Shown: positions 45,538 to 53,597 of the stretch, piece after piece | Numbering within the stretch: the stretch's first letter is position 1 | Layout: the number at the start of each line of letters is the position of its first letter | Origin: Pseudomonadota bacterium | Lineage (GTDB): Bacteria; Pseudomonadota; Gammaproteobacteria; Burkholderiales; Burkholderiaceae_C | Direction: 5' to 3' | Length of the DNA: 64,000 bases | Assembly (NCBI GenBank): GCA_018241225.1 | Contig: JAFEEG010000015.1 | Span: forward strand, 1-64,000 | Notes under the pieces: generated by a model | Told to the model about the DNA's origin: nothing | Database searches by the model: none | What the model saw: the letters and a program-made list of their open reading frames with translations, nothing else | Position numbers and translations under genes: made by a program

Positions 45538-47427
45538 CTAAAGGCCACCCGGGCGCGTGTCGCTCACCGATGTGGGGGTGCCGTGCGCGGCGGCCAGCAC
45601 CATGTCTGCCGCCTTCTCGGCCAGCATGAAGATGGCCGCGGCCACGAAGAAGCCGGGTATGCGCGGAAAGGCAGAGGCATCCACCACGCGCAGGCGCGAC
45701 ACGCCGTGCACCAGCAACGTGCTGTCGAGCACACCGCCCTGGGCCTTCGCACCGATGGGACACGTGCAACTGGCATGGTGGCCCCAGGCGGTGTCGCGCA
45801 CGAACTGCGCAAGCGCCTCGTCGCTCTGTACCTGCGAGCCGGGCTGCAGCTCCTGCGCGATCGAGCCGCGTTCGATCAGCGGCGCCGTGAGTTCGCGAAG
45901 CGCGCGAATGGCCTCCACCATGGCGCGCATGTCCTGCTCGGCGCCCTCGCTGCCCTCCTCGAACTGGGCGAAATCGATGAGCGGCGGATCGAGCGGGTCG
46001 GCCGAACGCAGGCGCACGCTGCCCGCGCGATTGCGGGTGCGGCCCTTGAGCACCGCCCAGCTGAGGTGATCGTCATGTCCGCTGATGAGCTTGGAAAAGC
46101 CCGGAAAGTAGCCCTCGAAGCGGGCCAGCAGCGCCATGCAGAACAGGTCGGGCTCGGGCGTGGCGGCGACCGACGAGCGGCTGACGACGCCCACCGCCGC
46201 GCCATTGGAGCCGTACATGCCATCGCCCGTGGCGCGCCATTGCTGCCAGAGGGCATCGCCGCGCTCCCAACGTGCGCCTTCGAGCACTTCCCACGGGCGG
46301 GTCATGCGGTGGGTCAGCGTCACCTCGTAGCGGTCCTGCAGGTTGCGGCCCACGCCGGGCAGGTCGACCTGCACCGCGATGCCATGCGAGCGCAGCTCGC
46401 GCGCCGGGCCGATGCCCGAGAGCATCAGCAGTTTCGGCGTGTTGAAGGCGCCTGCGCACAAGATCACCTCCTGCTGCGCATGCACCTCATGGCGCGTTGC
46501 GGCCTGGGCGCTGGGAGAGCGATGGGCGCGGTACAAGCGCGCGCCCTTCAGGAACTCCACTCCACTGGCACCACCCTGCGCATCGAACAGCACGCGCGTG
46601 ACCAACGCGTCCATCTCGATGTGCAGGTTCTGCGGAAAGCGCCGCGCCACGTCCAGCAGGCGCTCGCGAACGGCGCTGCGCCGATGGCCGTGCGTGGACA
46701 GCGGCGTGTAGCAGATGCCCTCGAAGCTGCCGCCGCCCCGGCGCCGTGAATTCGGGTCGCCCAGGCCGTTGCGCAGCCACCGCCAGGCGCTGAGCAGTGG
46801 CGTGGGCAGCTTGCGGGTAAAGCTGCCCGCGGTGCCCAGCACCAGCCGCATCAGCCCATCGTCGTGGATGACCGACAAGGGCATGGACTTTTCCGTGCGC
46901 AGCCAGCCTTTCCAGCCGTGCCCGGTCGGGTCCAGCCCGAGGTGATGCAGCAAGCGCCACACCGGCCGGTGCCCGCAGTTCTCGATGCGCTGCGCATAGC
47001 GCCGCATGTGCTCGGCCCGCCAGGACACATCGCCGGTCATGCGCGCGATCTCGTTCCAGTCGGCGTCGTGCGGGGGCATGAAGATCATGGCGTTGTGCAC
47101 CGTGCAGCCGCCCAGCGCCGCGGCGCGCGGGTAGAGCACGCCGCCGCGCTCGGGCAGGTACTTCGGGTCGCGCGCCTGCTGCGCCTCGTCGCTGTAGTGG
47201 CGCGCATAGAAATCCCAGGCCAGCGCGGGGTTCTCGCAGGCAAAGGCATGAAAGGCCGGCACCTCGTAGTCGTCGGGCATGCGCTGCGCCGTCTGCGGGT
47301 CGCCGCCCGCTTCGATGAGGAACACCCGCATGCCCTCCTCCGCCAGCCTGGCAGCCAGCACGCCGCCACCGGCGCCCGAGCCCACGATCACGTAGTCCCA
47401 GTCCAGCGCCGTTTCGACCACTGCCAT
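45538..47427 (-). CDS. GMC-family (glucose-methanol-choline) flavin oxidoreductase
   Basis: The product is 629 residues. The FAD-binding motif is DYVIVGSGAGGGVLAARLAEEG, followed by FLIEAGG. The GMC signatures are PRAAALGGCTVHNAMIF and AGAFNTPKLLMLSGIG. The C-terminal active-site region has WGHHASCTCPIG and RVVDASAFPRIPGFFVAAAIFM. It oxidises an alcohol and passes electrons to oxygen or a cytochrome. The diheme cytochrome c gene lies 16 bases upstream, which makes that cytochrome a likely acceptor. Confidence 0.93.
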   Translation of the reverse strand: MAVVETALDWDYVIVGSGAGGGVLAARLAEEGMRVFLIEAGGDPQTAQRMPDDYEVPAFHAFACENPALAWDFYARHYSDEAQQARDPKYLPERGGVLYPRAAALGGCTVHNAMIFMPPHDADWNEIARMTGDVSWRAEHMRRYAQRIENCGHRPVWRLLHHLGLDPTGHGWKGWLRTEKSMPLSVIHDDGLMRLVLGTAGSFTRKLPTPLLSAWRWLRNGLGDPNSRRRGGGSFEGICYTPLSTHGHRRSAVRERLLDVARRFPQNLHIEMDALVTRVLFDAQGGASGVEFLKGARLYRAHRSPSAQAATRHEVHAQQEVILCAGAFNTPKLLMLSGIGPARELRSHGIAVQVDLPGVGRNLQDRYEVTLTHRMTRPWEVLEGARWERGDALWQQWRATGDGMYGSNGAAVGVVSRSSVAATPEPDLFCMALLARFEGYFPGFSKLISGHDDHLSWAVLKGRTRNRAGSVRLRSADPLDPPLIDFAQFEEGSEGAEQDMRAMVEAIRALRELTAPLIERGSIAQELQPGSQVQSDEALAQFVRDTAWGHHASCTCPIGAKAQGGVLDSTLLVHGVSRLRVVDASAFPRIPGFFVAAAIFMLAEKAADMVLAAAHGTPTSVSDTRPGGL

Positions 47428-47443
47428 GAGTAGCGGCCGCTTT

Positions 47444-49987
47444 CTAGAAGGTCTTGAGGAAGGCGATCAGCGCGCGCTTGTCCGCGTCGCTCAGCTCTGG
47501 CTCCTTGCCAAAGGACTTCTCGTCCGCCGACAGTCCGTCCTGCCGGTTGAATTCCGCCGTGCCGAAGTAGTGGCCCCGGTTGACCACCAGGTCGGGGCAT
47601 TTGCTGAGCGCGAGCATGGGCTCGCGCAGGTCGGTGAAATGCTGGCGAAGCTGGGCATCGGTGGCGTCCTTGGGCGCACTCAGCAGGTTGGCCTTGAGCC
47701 GAAGGGCCAGGGCACCCAGGCGGGCCGCGTGCTCCGCCTTCTCGGTCAGGCCACCCTCCTCGGCGCGCAACTTGAGGTTGGACAGGATGCCGATGGGCAC
47801 GCCCTTGGGAATGGGCCCGAGCACCACGTCGCCGTCTTCGGTGAACAGCTGCGGCAGCCAGCGGTGCAGCCGGCCCTGCAGCGGCTGCAGCCCCTCGGGC
47901 ACGAAGCCCACCGGAATGACCACTTCGCTGCGCTCGGTGGTGCGGTCGATGGTGCCGTTGACCTGGGCGCCCAGCTCGGAATCGCGCTCGCGCTTCTCGG
48001 GCCACAGCATCTGCTCGATGGAGGCATCGAAGACCTTCATGCGCGCATCGACCGAAGGGCTGATGTCGAAGGGCCCCACCGTGTTGTTGAGCAGGAAAGG
48101 CGCGGTGGACCACAGGCTGATGAGCGACGGCACCCGCGTGTAGCCCCGCCCGCCCGCCGGCATGGCGTAGGCGAAGGACTGGCCGGTGAACGGGTCGGAC
48201 AGCGTGACCGTGCCCACCGAAGGCAGCGACTTGTAAGTGCTGGACGAGAAGTTGTCCCAGATATTGCCGCTCAGGGCATTGGTGGCCAGCGGGCTGCAGA
48301 CGTTGGTGCGCAAGAGCGTCGACGGAATGCGCACGTCGGTCGACAGGTAGTTGTTCTCCAGGAAGTCCGGCGCGGCGACGATGGCTCGCATCTGGCCCTT
48401 GTAGTCGTCGGTCTGGGTCCAGGCCCAGTACTTCTTGAAGCAGTCCAGGTAACCCGGGCCCGAGCAGGTCGGCGCGGTGACTTCGACCGGCGGCTTGGGC
48501 GCCTTGCTCGAATGGCAGCGCGCGCAGGTGTCGGCAAACACCTGCTTGCCCTTGTCCATCGTGGCCGCATCGGCCTGCAGGTAGCGCGCGCCGCCCGGTG
48601 CGTCCTTGAGGTGGTCGGGGCGCGCGGCCTTCAGGAAGAACAGCGCCGTGGCTGGCGTGCCCGCCTCGGTGGCCTGCCAGTAGCTGGAGTTCTTCTGCGC
48701 GTCGGCGATCTTGATGGGCGTGATGGTCTTGCCGCCCACCACCGCGTTGAAGTGCAGCAGCCACTCCTCGCTGAACAGGCCGATGTTGAGGTACACGCGG
48801 TTGAGCGCCCCCAGCAGGCCCACCGAATCGGCGCCGTCCTTGAGCACGTGGGGCGTACGCACGGTCTGGTCCTTGGGGTCGTAGAAGTCCAGCAACGGCC
48901 CGCTGTTGGTGAAGTCCTGGAACTGCTTGTTGTCACGCTCGCCGCCGGTGAGCTTTTCGTGGCCTACGCGCGTGGCCATTTCCATGCGCTGCGGAAACTC
49001 GTACACCGCGTTCATGGTGCGCGGGTTGTTGATCGAATCGGTGGACACCAGCGAGGTGTCCATGGAGCCGGGCCGGAAGGTATGGGCCAGCTGGTACATA
49101 AAGTTGCGCCGGCCCTCGGGCTTGTTGGCGTTGAAGATGAACAGGCGGTCCACCCACATGTACTGCGCGCCCACCGAGGAGCTGAGGTTCTCGAACTTGG
49201 GGTTCTCGGGGTCTGCCGGCGGCTTGACCGGGCTGGGGCCCAGGTGGCAGAAGCCGCAGCTCATGCCCACGCGGTAGGGCCGCACCAGGTCCTTGCGGTT
49301 GTAGTAGGTCGGGTCGGTGTAGTAGCGCTCGGCGTCCCACTCCTTGGCGGCCTTCTCGTCGAAGTCCGGGTTGGGAAACAGGCGCAGGCCCGCAATGCCC
49401 GTGCCGTATCCGTAATAGGAGCCCACGGGCTGCGTGGTGCCGTCGCCCAGCGCCTTGCCGCGCGCGCCGATCTTCACGCCGGGGTATTTCTGCTCGTTCT
49501 CGAAGGGGTCGGCCGCGCAGTCCTTGTTGCGCACGTCCAGCCACAGGCCGCGCCGATCCTTCGAGGGCCCCGTGGCCTTGTCGAAGCATGGCTCGTTGAC
49601 CAGGCCGAAGTAGTTCCAGCGATTGGTGCGCGAGTAGCCCAGGCTGGGGTGCGAGCTCACGATCTTGAGCAGGTCGAAGGCACCGAAGGTGTAGTCGGTC
49701 ATCTTCGTCCAGAAGCGGTCGTTGCCGCCGCTCCAGACCAGCCACATGTTCCGTCCGCGAACCTCGTCTGGCGTGAGGGCGATGCCGCCGTCCATGTCCT
49801 TGAAGTAGTCCTCGTCGGCCTGGGGAAACGATGCCCCGCTGCGCCCCGCCAGGCGTGCTTCGTCGAGCACCTGGCCTGGCTGGGGCTCATCCTTGCCGGA
49901 GCAGCCCGCCAGGACGGCGCCAAGCAGCAGCGCCATCGAACAGGCCAACGGCGCCAGACGGGCTGGCGCGCTCGTGCGACAAGTCAT
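47444..49987 (-). CDS. Diheme cytochrome c lipoprotein
   Basis: The product is 847 residues. A lipobox LAGC at Cys29 ends a hydrophobic signal, so it should be an anchored periplasmic lipoprotein. Two c-type heme sites are present: C244-G-F-C-H248 and C488-A-R-C-H492. The rest has no obvious further heme site. GGAGTGG precedes the ATG. It is the first gene of the redox operon and probably links the GMC enzyme or the peroxidase to the respiratory chain. It is divergent from the selenate-type transporter. Confidence 0.88.
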   Translation of the reverse strand: MTCRTSAPARLAPLACSMALLLGAVLAGCSGKDEPQPGQVLDEARLAGRSGASFPQADEDYFKDMDGGIALTPDEVRGRNMWLVWSGGNDRFWTKMTDYTFGAFDLLKIVSSHPSLGYSRTNRWNYFGLVNEPCFDKATGPSKDRRGLWLDVRNKDCAADPFENEQKYPGVKIGARGKALGDGTTQPVGSYYGYGTGIAGLRLFPNPDFDEKAAKEWDAERYYTDPTYYNRKDLVRPYRVGMSCGFCHLGPSPVKPPADPENPKFENLSSSVGAQYMWVDRLFIFNANKPEGRRNFMYQLAHTFRPGSMDTSLVSTDSINNPRTMNAVYEFPQRMEMATRVGHEKLTGGERDNKQFQDFTNSGPLLDFYDPKDQTVRTPHVLKDGADSVGLLGALNRVYLNIGLFSEEWLLHFNAVVGGKTITPIKIADAQKNSSYWQATEAGTPATALFFLKAARPDHLKDAPGGARYLQADAATMDKGKQVFADTCARCHSSKAPKPPVEVTAPTCSGPGYLDCFKKYWAWTQTDDYKGQMRAIVAAPDFLENNYLSTDVRIPSTLLRTNVCSPLATNALSGNIWDNFSSSTYKSLPSVGTVTLSDPFTGQSFAYAMPAGGRGYTRVPSLISLWSTAPFLLNNTVGPFDISPSVDARMKVFDASIEQMLWPEKRERDSELGAQVNGTIDRTTERSEVVIPVGFVPEGLQPLQGRLHRWLPQLFTEDGDVVLGPIPKGVPIGILSNLKLRAEEGGLTEKAEHAARLGALALRLKANLLSAPKDATDAQLRQHFTDLREPMLALSKCPDLVVNRGHYFGTAEFNRQDGLSADEKSFGKEPELSDADKRALIAFLKTF

Positions 49988-50166
49988 TGCCACTCCTCTC
50001 CTCGGCCGCCAGGCGGCGGCATCCAGAAATGCCGGCGAAGTTTGGGCGCGCGCCTGGGGCTTGGCTATCGGCCATGCGCGGTAACGCAAAGGTGGTAGCG
50101 GTTCCAGGCGCGCGCGCGGCAAGCCGCCGCAAGGTGCGAAGTCGGCCACTTCCGTAAACTCGGGCG

Positions 50167-51048
50167 ATGACCATCGCACGCAGGCCCCTCCTCCAAGCGC
50201 TCGCCGCCCTGTCGGCAGCCCCTCTACTACTCGCCGCGCCGCTGGCCGCGCATGCCCAGGGCGGCGTGCTGCGCGTCTCGGCCATTCCGGACGAGGCGCC
50301 CACCGAGCTGCAGCGCAAGTTCAAGCCGCTGGGCGACTACCTGAGCAAGGAAACCGGCATGACCGTGCAGTTCACGCCCGTGACCGACTACGCCGCCGTG
50401 GTCGAAGGCCTGGCCACCGACAAGATCGACATGGCCTGGCTGGGCGGCTTCACCTTCGTGCAGGCGCGCATCCGCACCGGCGGCAAGGCCGTGCCGATCG
50501 TGCAGCGCGCCGAGGACGAGGTGTTCACCAGCAAGTTCATCGTGCCCAAGGACAGCACCGCCACCAAGCTGGCTGACCTCAAGGGCCGCACCTTCGCCTT
50601 CGGGGCGCCCTCGTCCACCTCGGGCAGCCTGATGCCGCGCTACTTCCTGATGCAGGCCGGCATCGATCCGGAAAAGGACTTCAAGACCGTGGCCTATTCC
50701 GGCGCGCACGATGCCACCGTGGCCTTCGTGGCGGCCGGCCGCGCCGAGGCGGGCGTGCTCAACGCCTCGGTCTGGGACAAGCTGGTGGAAGCCAAGAACC
50801 CCAACGCGGAAAAGGTGCGCGTGCTGGCCACCACGGCCACCTACTACGACTACAACTGGACGGTGCGCCCCGGCCTGGACCCGGCCGTGACGAAGAAGCT
50901 CACCGACGCCTTCCTCAAGCTCAGCGACAAGACGCCCGAGGGCAAGGAGATCCTGGGCCTGCAGCGCGCCTCGAAGTTCATCCCGACCAAGTCGTCGAAC
51001 TACGACGGCATCGAGGCGGCCGCCAAGTCGGCCGGCCTCATCAAGTGA
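50167..51048 (+). CDS. PhnD-like binding protein, putative selenate ABC transporter
   Basis: The product is 293 residues with a Sec signal (LLQALAALSAAPLLLAAPLAAHA). The mature start, GVLRVSAIPDEAPTELQRKF, followed by DYAAVVEGLATDKIDMAWLGGFTF, matches the family annotated as putative selenate-binding, a branch of the PhnD phosphonate group. The ligand is inferred from that family, not shown. It is first of a four-gene transporter with an ATPase and two permeases. Confidence 0.82.
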   Translation: MTIARRPLLQALAALSAAPLLLAAPLAAHAQGGVLRVSAIPDEAPTELQRKFKPLGDYLSKETGMTVQFTPVTDYAAVVEGLATDKIDMAWLGGFTFVQARIRTGGKAVPIVQRAEDEVFTSKFIVPKDSTATKLADLKGRTFAFGAPSSTSGSLMPRYFLMQAGIDPEKDFKTVAYSGAHDATVAFVAAGRAEAGVLNASVWDKLVEAKNPNAEKVRVLATTATYYDYNWTVRPGLDPAVTKKLTDAFLKLSDKTPEGKEILGLQRASKFIPTKSSNYDGIEAAAKSAGLIK

Positions 51049-51064
51049 AGACAAGGAACGCGAC

Positions 51065-51886
51065 GTGACCCTGGCCCTGCATGGCGTGGGCTTCGTCCAT
51101 GCCAATGGCCATCGGGCGCTGCACCCCTTGCAGCTGGACGTGGCGCGTGGCGAGCGCGTGGCGGTCATCGGGCCTTCGGGCGCGGGCAAGACCAGCCTGC
51201 TGCGCATCGCATGCGCCTCGCAGCGGGTAAGCGAAGGCCGTATCGAGATCCTGGGCGTGCAGCCGTGGGAGCTGGACGCGCGCCGGCTGAAGGCACTGCG
51301 TGCCCGCATCGGCGTGGTGCACCAGGCGCCGCCCATTCCGCCGCGGCTGCGCGTGGTCACCGCCGTGCTGGCTGGCCGGCTGGGCCGCTGGAGCACGCGC
51401 CGCGCCCTGGCCTCGCTGCTGCGGCCGGCGGATGCGGCCGGTGCCCATGCGGCGCTGTCCCGGCTGGACATGGCCGATCGGCTGTACGAGCGCTGCGACC
51501 GCCTCTCGGGCGGCCAGCTGCAGCGCGTTGGCATTGCCCGCGTGCTCTACCAGGCGCCGGAGCTGATCCTGGCCGACGAGCCGGTGTCCGCACTCGATCC
51601 GGCCCTGGCCGATGCCGCGCTGCGCGAACTGGTGGCACAAAGCGAGCAGACCGGTGCCACGCTGGTGGCCTCGCTGCACGCAGTGGACTTGGCGCTGCGC
51701 CGCTTCGACCGCATCGTCGGCCTGCGCGAAGGCAGGCTGGTGTTCGACAAGCCCTGCGCCGAGGTGACGCCGGCCATGCTGGGCGACCTGTACGCCACCG
51801 AAGGCGCCGTGCTGCCCACGCAATCGCAGGACGCCGACCGGGCGCTGGCTGGCGCCGTACTGGTGCCGGCCGAGATCTGCCGTTGA
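51065..51886 (+). CDS. PhnC-like ABC ATPase, putative selenate transporter
   Basis: The product is 273 residues. Walker A is GPSGAGKTSLLRI, the signature is RLSGGQLQRVGIARVL, and Walker B is LILADEPVSALDP. The start is a GTG at 51065 with AAGGAA about 6 bases upstream. It lies 16 bases after the binding protein gene and ends just before the first permease. Confidence 0.9.
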   Translation: MTLALHGVGFVHANGHRALHPLQLDVARGERVAVIGPSGAGKTSLLRIACASQRVSEGRIEILGVQPWELDARRLKALRARIGVVHQAPPIPPRLRVVTAVLAGRLGRWSTRRALASLLRPADAAGAHAALSRLDMADRLYERCDRLSGGQLQRVGIARVLYQAPELILADEPVSALDPALADAALRELVAQSEQTGATLVASLHAVDLALRRFDRIVGLREGRLVFDKPCAEVTPAMLGDLYATEGAVLPTQSQDADRALAGAVLVPAEICR

Positions 51887-51887
51887 G

Positions 51888-52742
51888 GTGGCCGTGAACC
51901 ACGCCCTGTCTTCTTCGCCCGCAGGCCCCGTGCCGCGCGACCCGCTTGCACGGCGACGCCTGACGGCCCTGGTGCTGGCACTTGCCGTGCTCTGGCCCGT
52001 CTTGCAACTGGCGCAGTTCAAGCCCTGGGCGCTGTTCGACGCGGGCAGCCTGCGGGTCATGGGCAGCTTCCTGGCCGGCTTCGTGCCGCCATCGGTCGAT
52101 CCCGCGTTCCTCGGCCTGCTGGCCAGGGCCACCGTCGAAACCCTGGCCATGGCCACCGCTGGCATCGCGCTGGCCTTCGTCATTGCACTGCCGCTGGCCT
52201 TTGCCATGACGCACTCGCTGTCGGTCTCGCGCATTGGCCCCGGACCGGGCCGCTGGCACGGCGAGCTGATGCGCACCGGCGTGCGCGGGCTGCTCACGCT
52301 GCTGCGCGCCATTCCGGAACTGGTCTGGGCACTGATGCTGGTGCGCGCCTTCGGCCTCGGCCCGGCGGCCGGGGTGCTGGCCCTGGCAGTGACCTATGGC
52401 GGCATGCTGGGCAAGGTCTACGCGGAAATCCTGGAGGCGGGCGACACCCGTCCTGCCCGCGCACTGCTGGAAGCCGGCAGCGGCCGGGTCGCAGCCCTGT
52501 GCTATGGGCTGCTGCCCGGCGCCGCGCAGGAGCTGGCCTCGTACACCGTCTACCGCTGGGAATGCGCTGTTCGCGCCTCGGTGGTGATGGGCTTCGTGGG
52601 CGCGGGCGGCCTCGGCCAGCTCATGGACCAGTCGATGAAGATGCTCAACGGTGGCGAGGCCAGCAGCATCCTGATCGTCTTCCTGCTGCTGGTGCTGCTG
52701 GCTGATGGCATGAGTGCCGTGCTGCGCAAGGTGCTGGCATGA
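51888..52742 (+). CDS. PhnE-like ABC permease 1, putative selenate transporter
   Basis: The product is 284 residues with about six membrane helices and the MetI-type loop EAGSGRVAALCYGLLP. The start is probably the GTG at 51888, directly after the ATPase stop. The C-terminal WECAVRASVVMGFVGAGGLGQ is typical of PhnE. It overlaps the second permease by 4 bases. Confidence 0.88.
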   Translation: MAVNHALSSSPAGPVPRDPLARRRLTALVLALAVLWPVLQLAQFKPWALFDAGSLRVMGSFLAGFVPPSVDPAFLGLLARATVETLAMATAGIALAFVIALPLAFAMTHSLSVSRIGPGPGRWHGELMRTGVRGLLTLLRAIPELVWALMLVRAFGLGPAAGVLALAVTYGGMLGKVYAEILEAGDTRPARALLEAGSGRVAALCYGLLPGAAQELASYTVYRWECAVRASVVMGFVGAGGLGQLMDQSMKMLNGGEASSILIVFLLLVLLADGMSAVLRKVLA

Positions 52743-53548
52743 CGGTATTGAACAGCGCCACGGCCCGGCAGCCACAAGTCTGCGTGCGCTGCCTTGTCAC
52801 GCTGGGGCTGGTGGTGGCCGCCGTGGTGGCCAGCTTTGCGTACCTGGCCATCGATTTCGGTGCCCTCTTCTCGCGGACTTCGCTGGTGTCGATGGGCCGC
52901 TTCGTGGCTGAGTTCTTTCCGCCCGACCTGTCCGTCGCCTTCCTGGCCAGAGTCGGCTGGGGCGCTCTGCAGACCCTGGCGGTTTCCGCATTGGGCACGC
53001 TGCTGGCGGCCGGCCTGGGCGCCCTGCTCGCCCTGCCCGCTTCCGGGCGCTTCGGCCGTGTGCCGCAGCGGCTTCTTCGCTTTGTGCTCAACCTGCTTCG
53101 CAGCGTGCCCGAGCTGGTCTGGGCCGCGCTGATGGTGCTGGCGGCGGGCCTGGGGCCCTTTGCCGGCGTACTGGCCCTGGCGCTGCACACCACCGGCGTG
53201 CTGGGCCGTCTGTTCGGCGAAACGCTGGGGAACGTGCCGCCGGCCGCCGAGCAGGCGCTGCGCGACGCCGGAAGCGGTGCCGCCACCGCCTTCGCCTACG
53301 GCAGCCTGCCCCTGGTGTGGCCACAGTGGCTGGCCTATGCGCTGTACCGCTGGGAAATGAACATTCGCATGGCCGCGGTGCTGGGCTTTGTCGGCGCCGG
53401 CGGGCTGGGGCAGATGCTGTACTTTCACCTGTCGCTGTTCCAGCAGGCCCAGGCCGCCACCGTGATCGGCGCGATGTTCGTGCTGGTGTTCGCGGTGGAC
53501 AGCGCGAGTAGCCGCCTTCGCCGGGGCCTGGCACCCGCGTACGGATGA
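52739..53548 (+). CDS. PhnE-like ABC permease 2, putative selenate transporter
   Basis: The product is 269 residues and is the paralogue of the preceding permease: RDAGSGAATAFAYGSLP and MAAVLGFVGAGGLGQML. The two would form a heterodimeric pore. It is convergent with the large adhesin gene; 49 bases separate the two stops and hold no clear terminator. Confidence 0.88.
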   Translation: MTVLNSATARQPQVCVRCLVTLGLVVAAVVASFAYLAIDFGALFSRTSLVSMGRFVAEFFPPDLSVAFLARVGWGALQTLAVSALGTLLAAGLGALLALPASGRFGRVPQRLLRFVLNLLRSVPELVWAALMVLAAGLGPFAGVLALALHTTGVLGRLFGETLGNVPPAAEQALRDAGSGAATAFAYGSLPLVWPQWLAYALYRWEMNIRMAAVLGFVGAGGLGQMLYFHLSLFQQAQAATVIGAMFVLVFAVDSASSRLRRGLAPAYG

Positions 53549-53597
53549 GTCGCCGCCAGCTCACCCCTTCGGAGGATGGCCGGCAGCGCGTCGCGGA

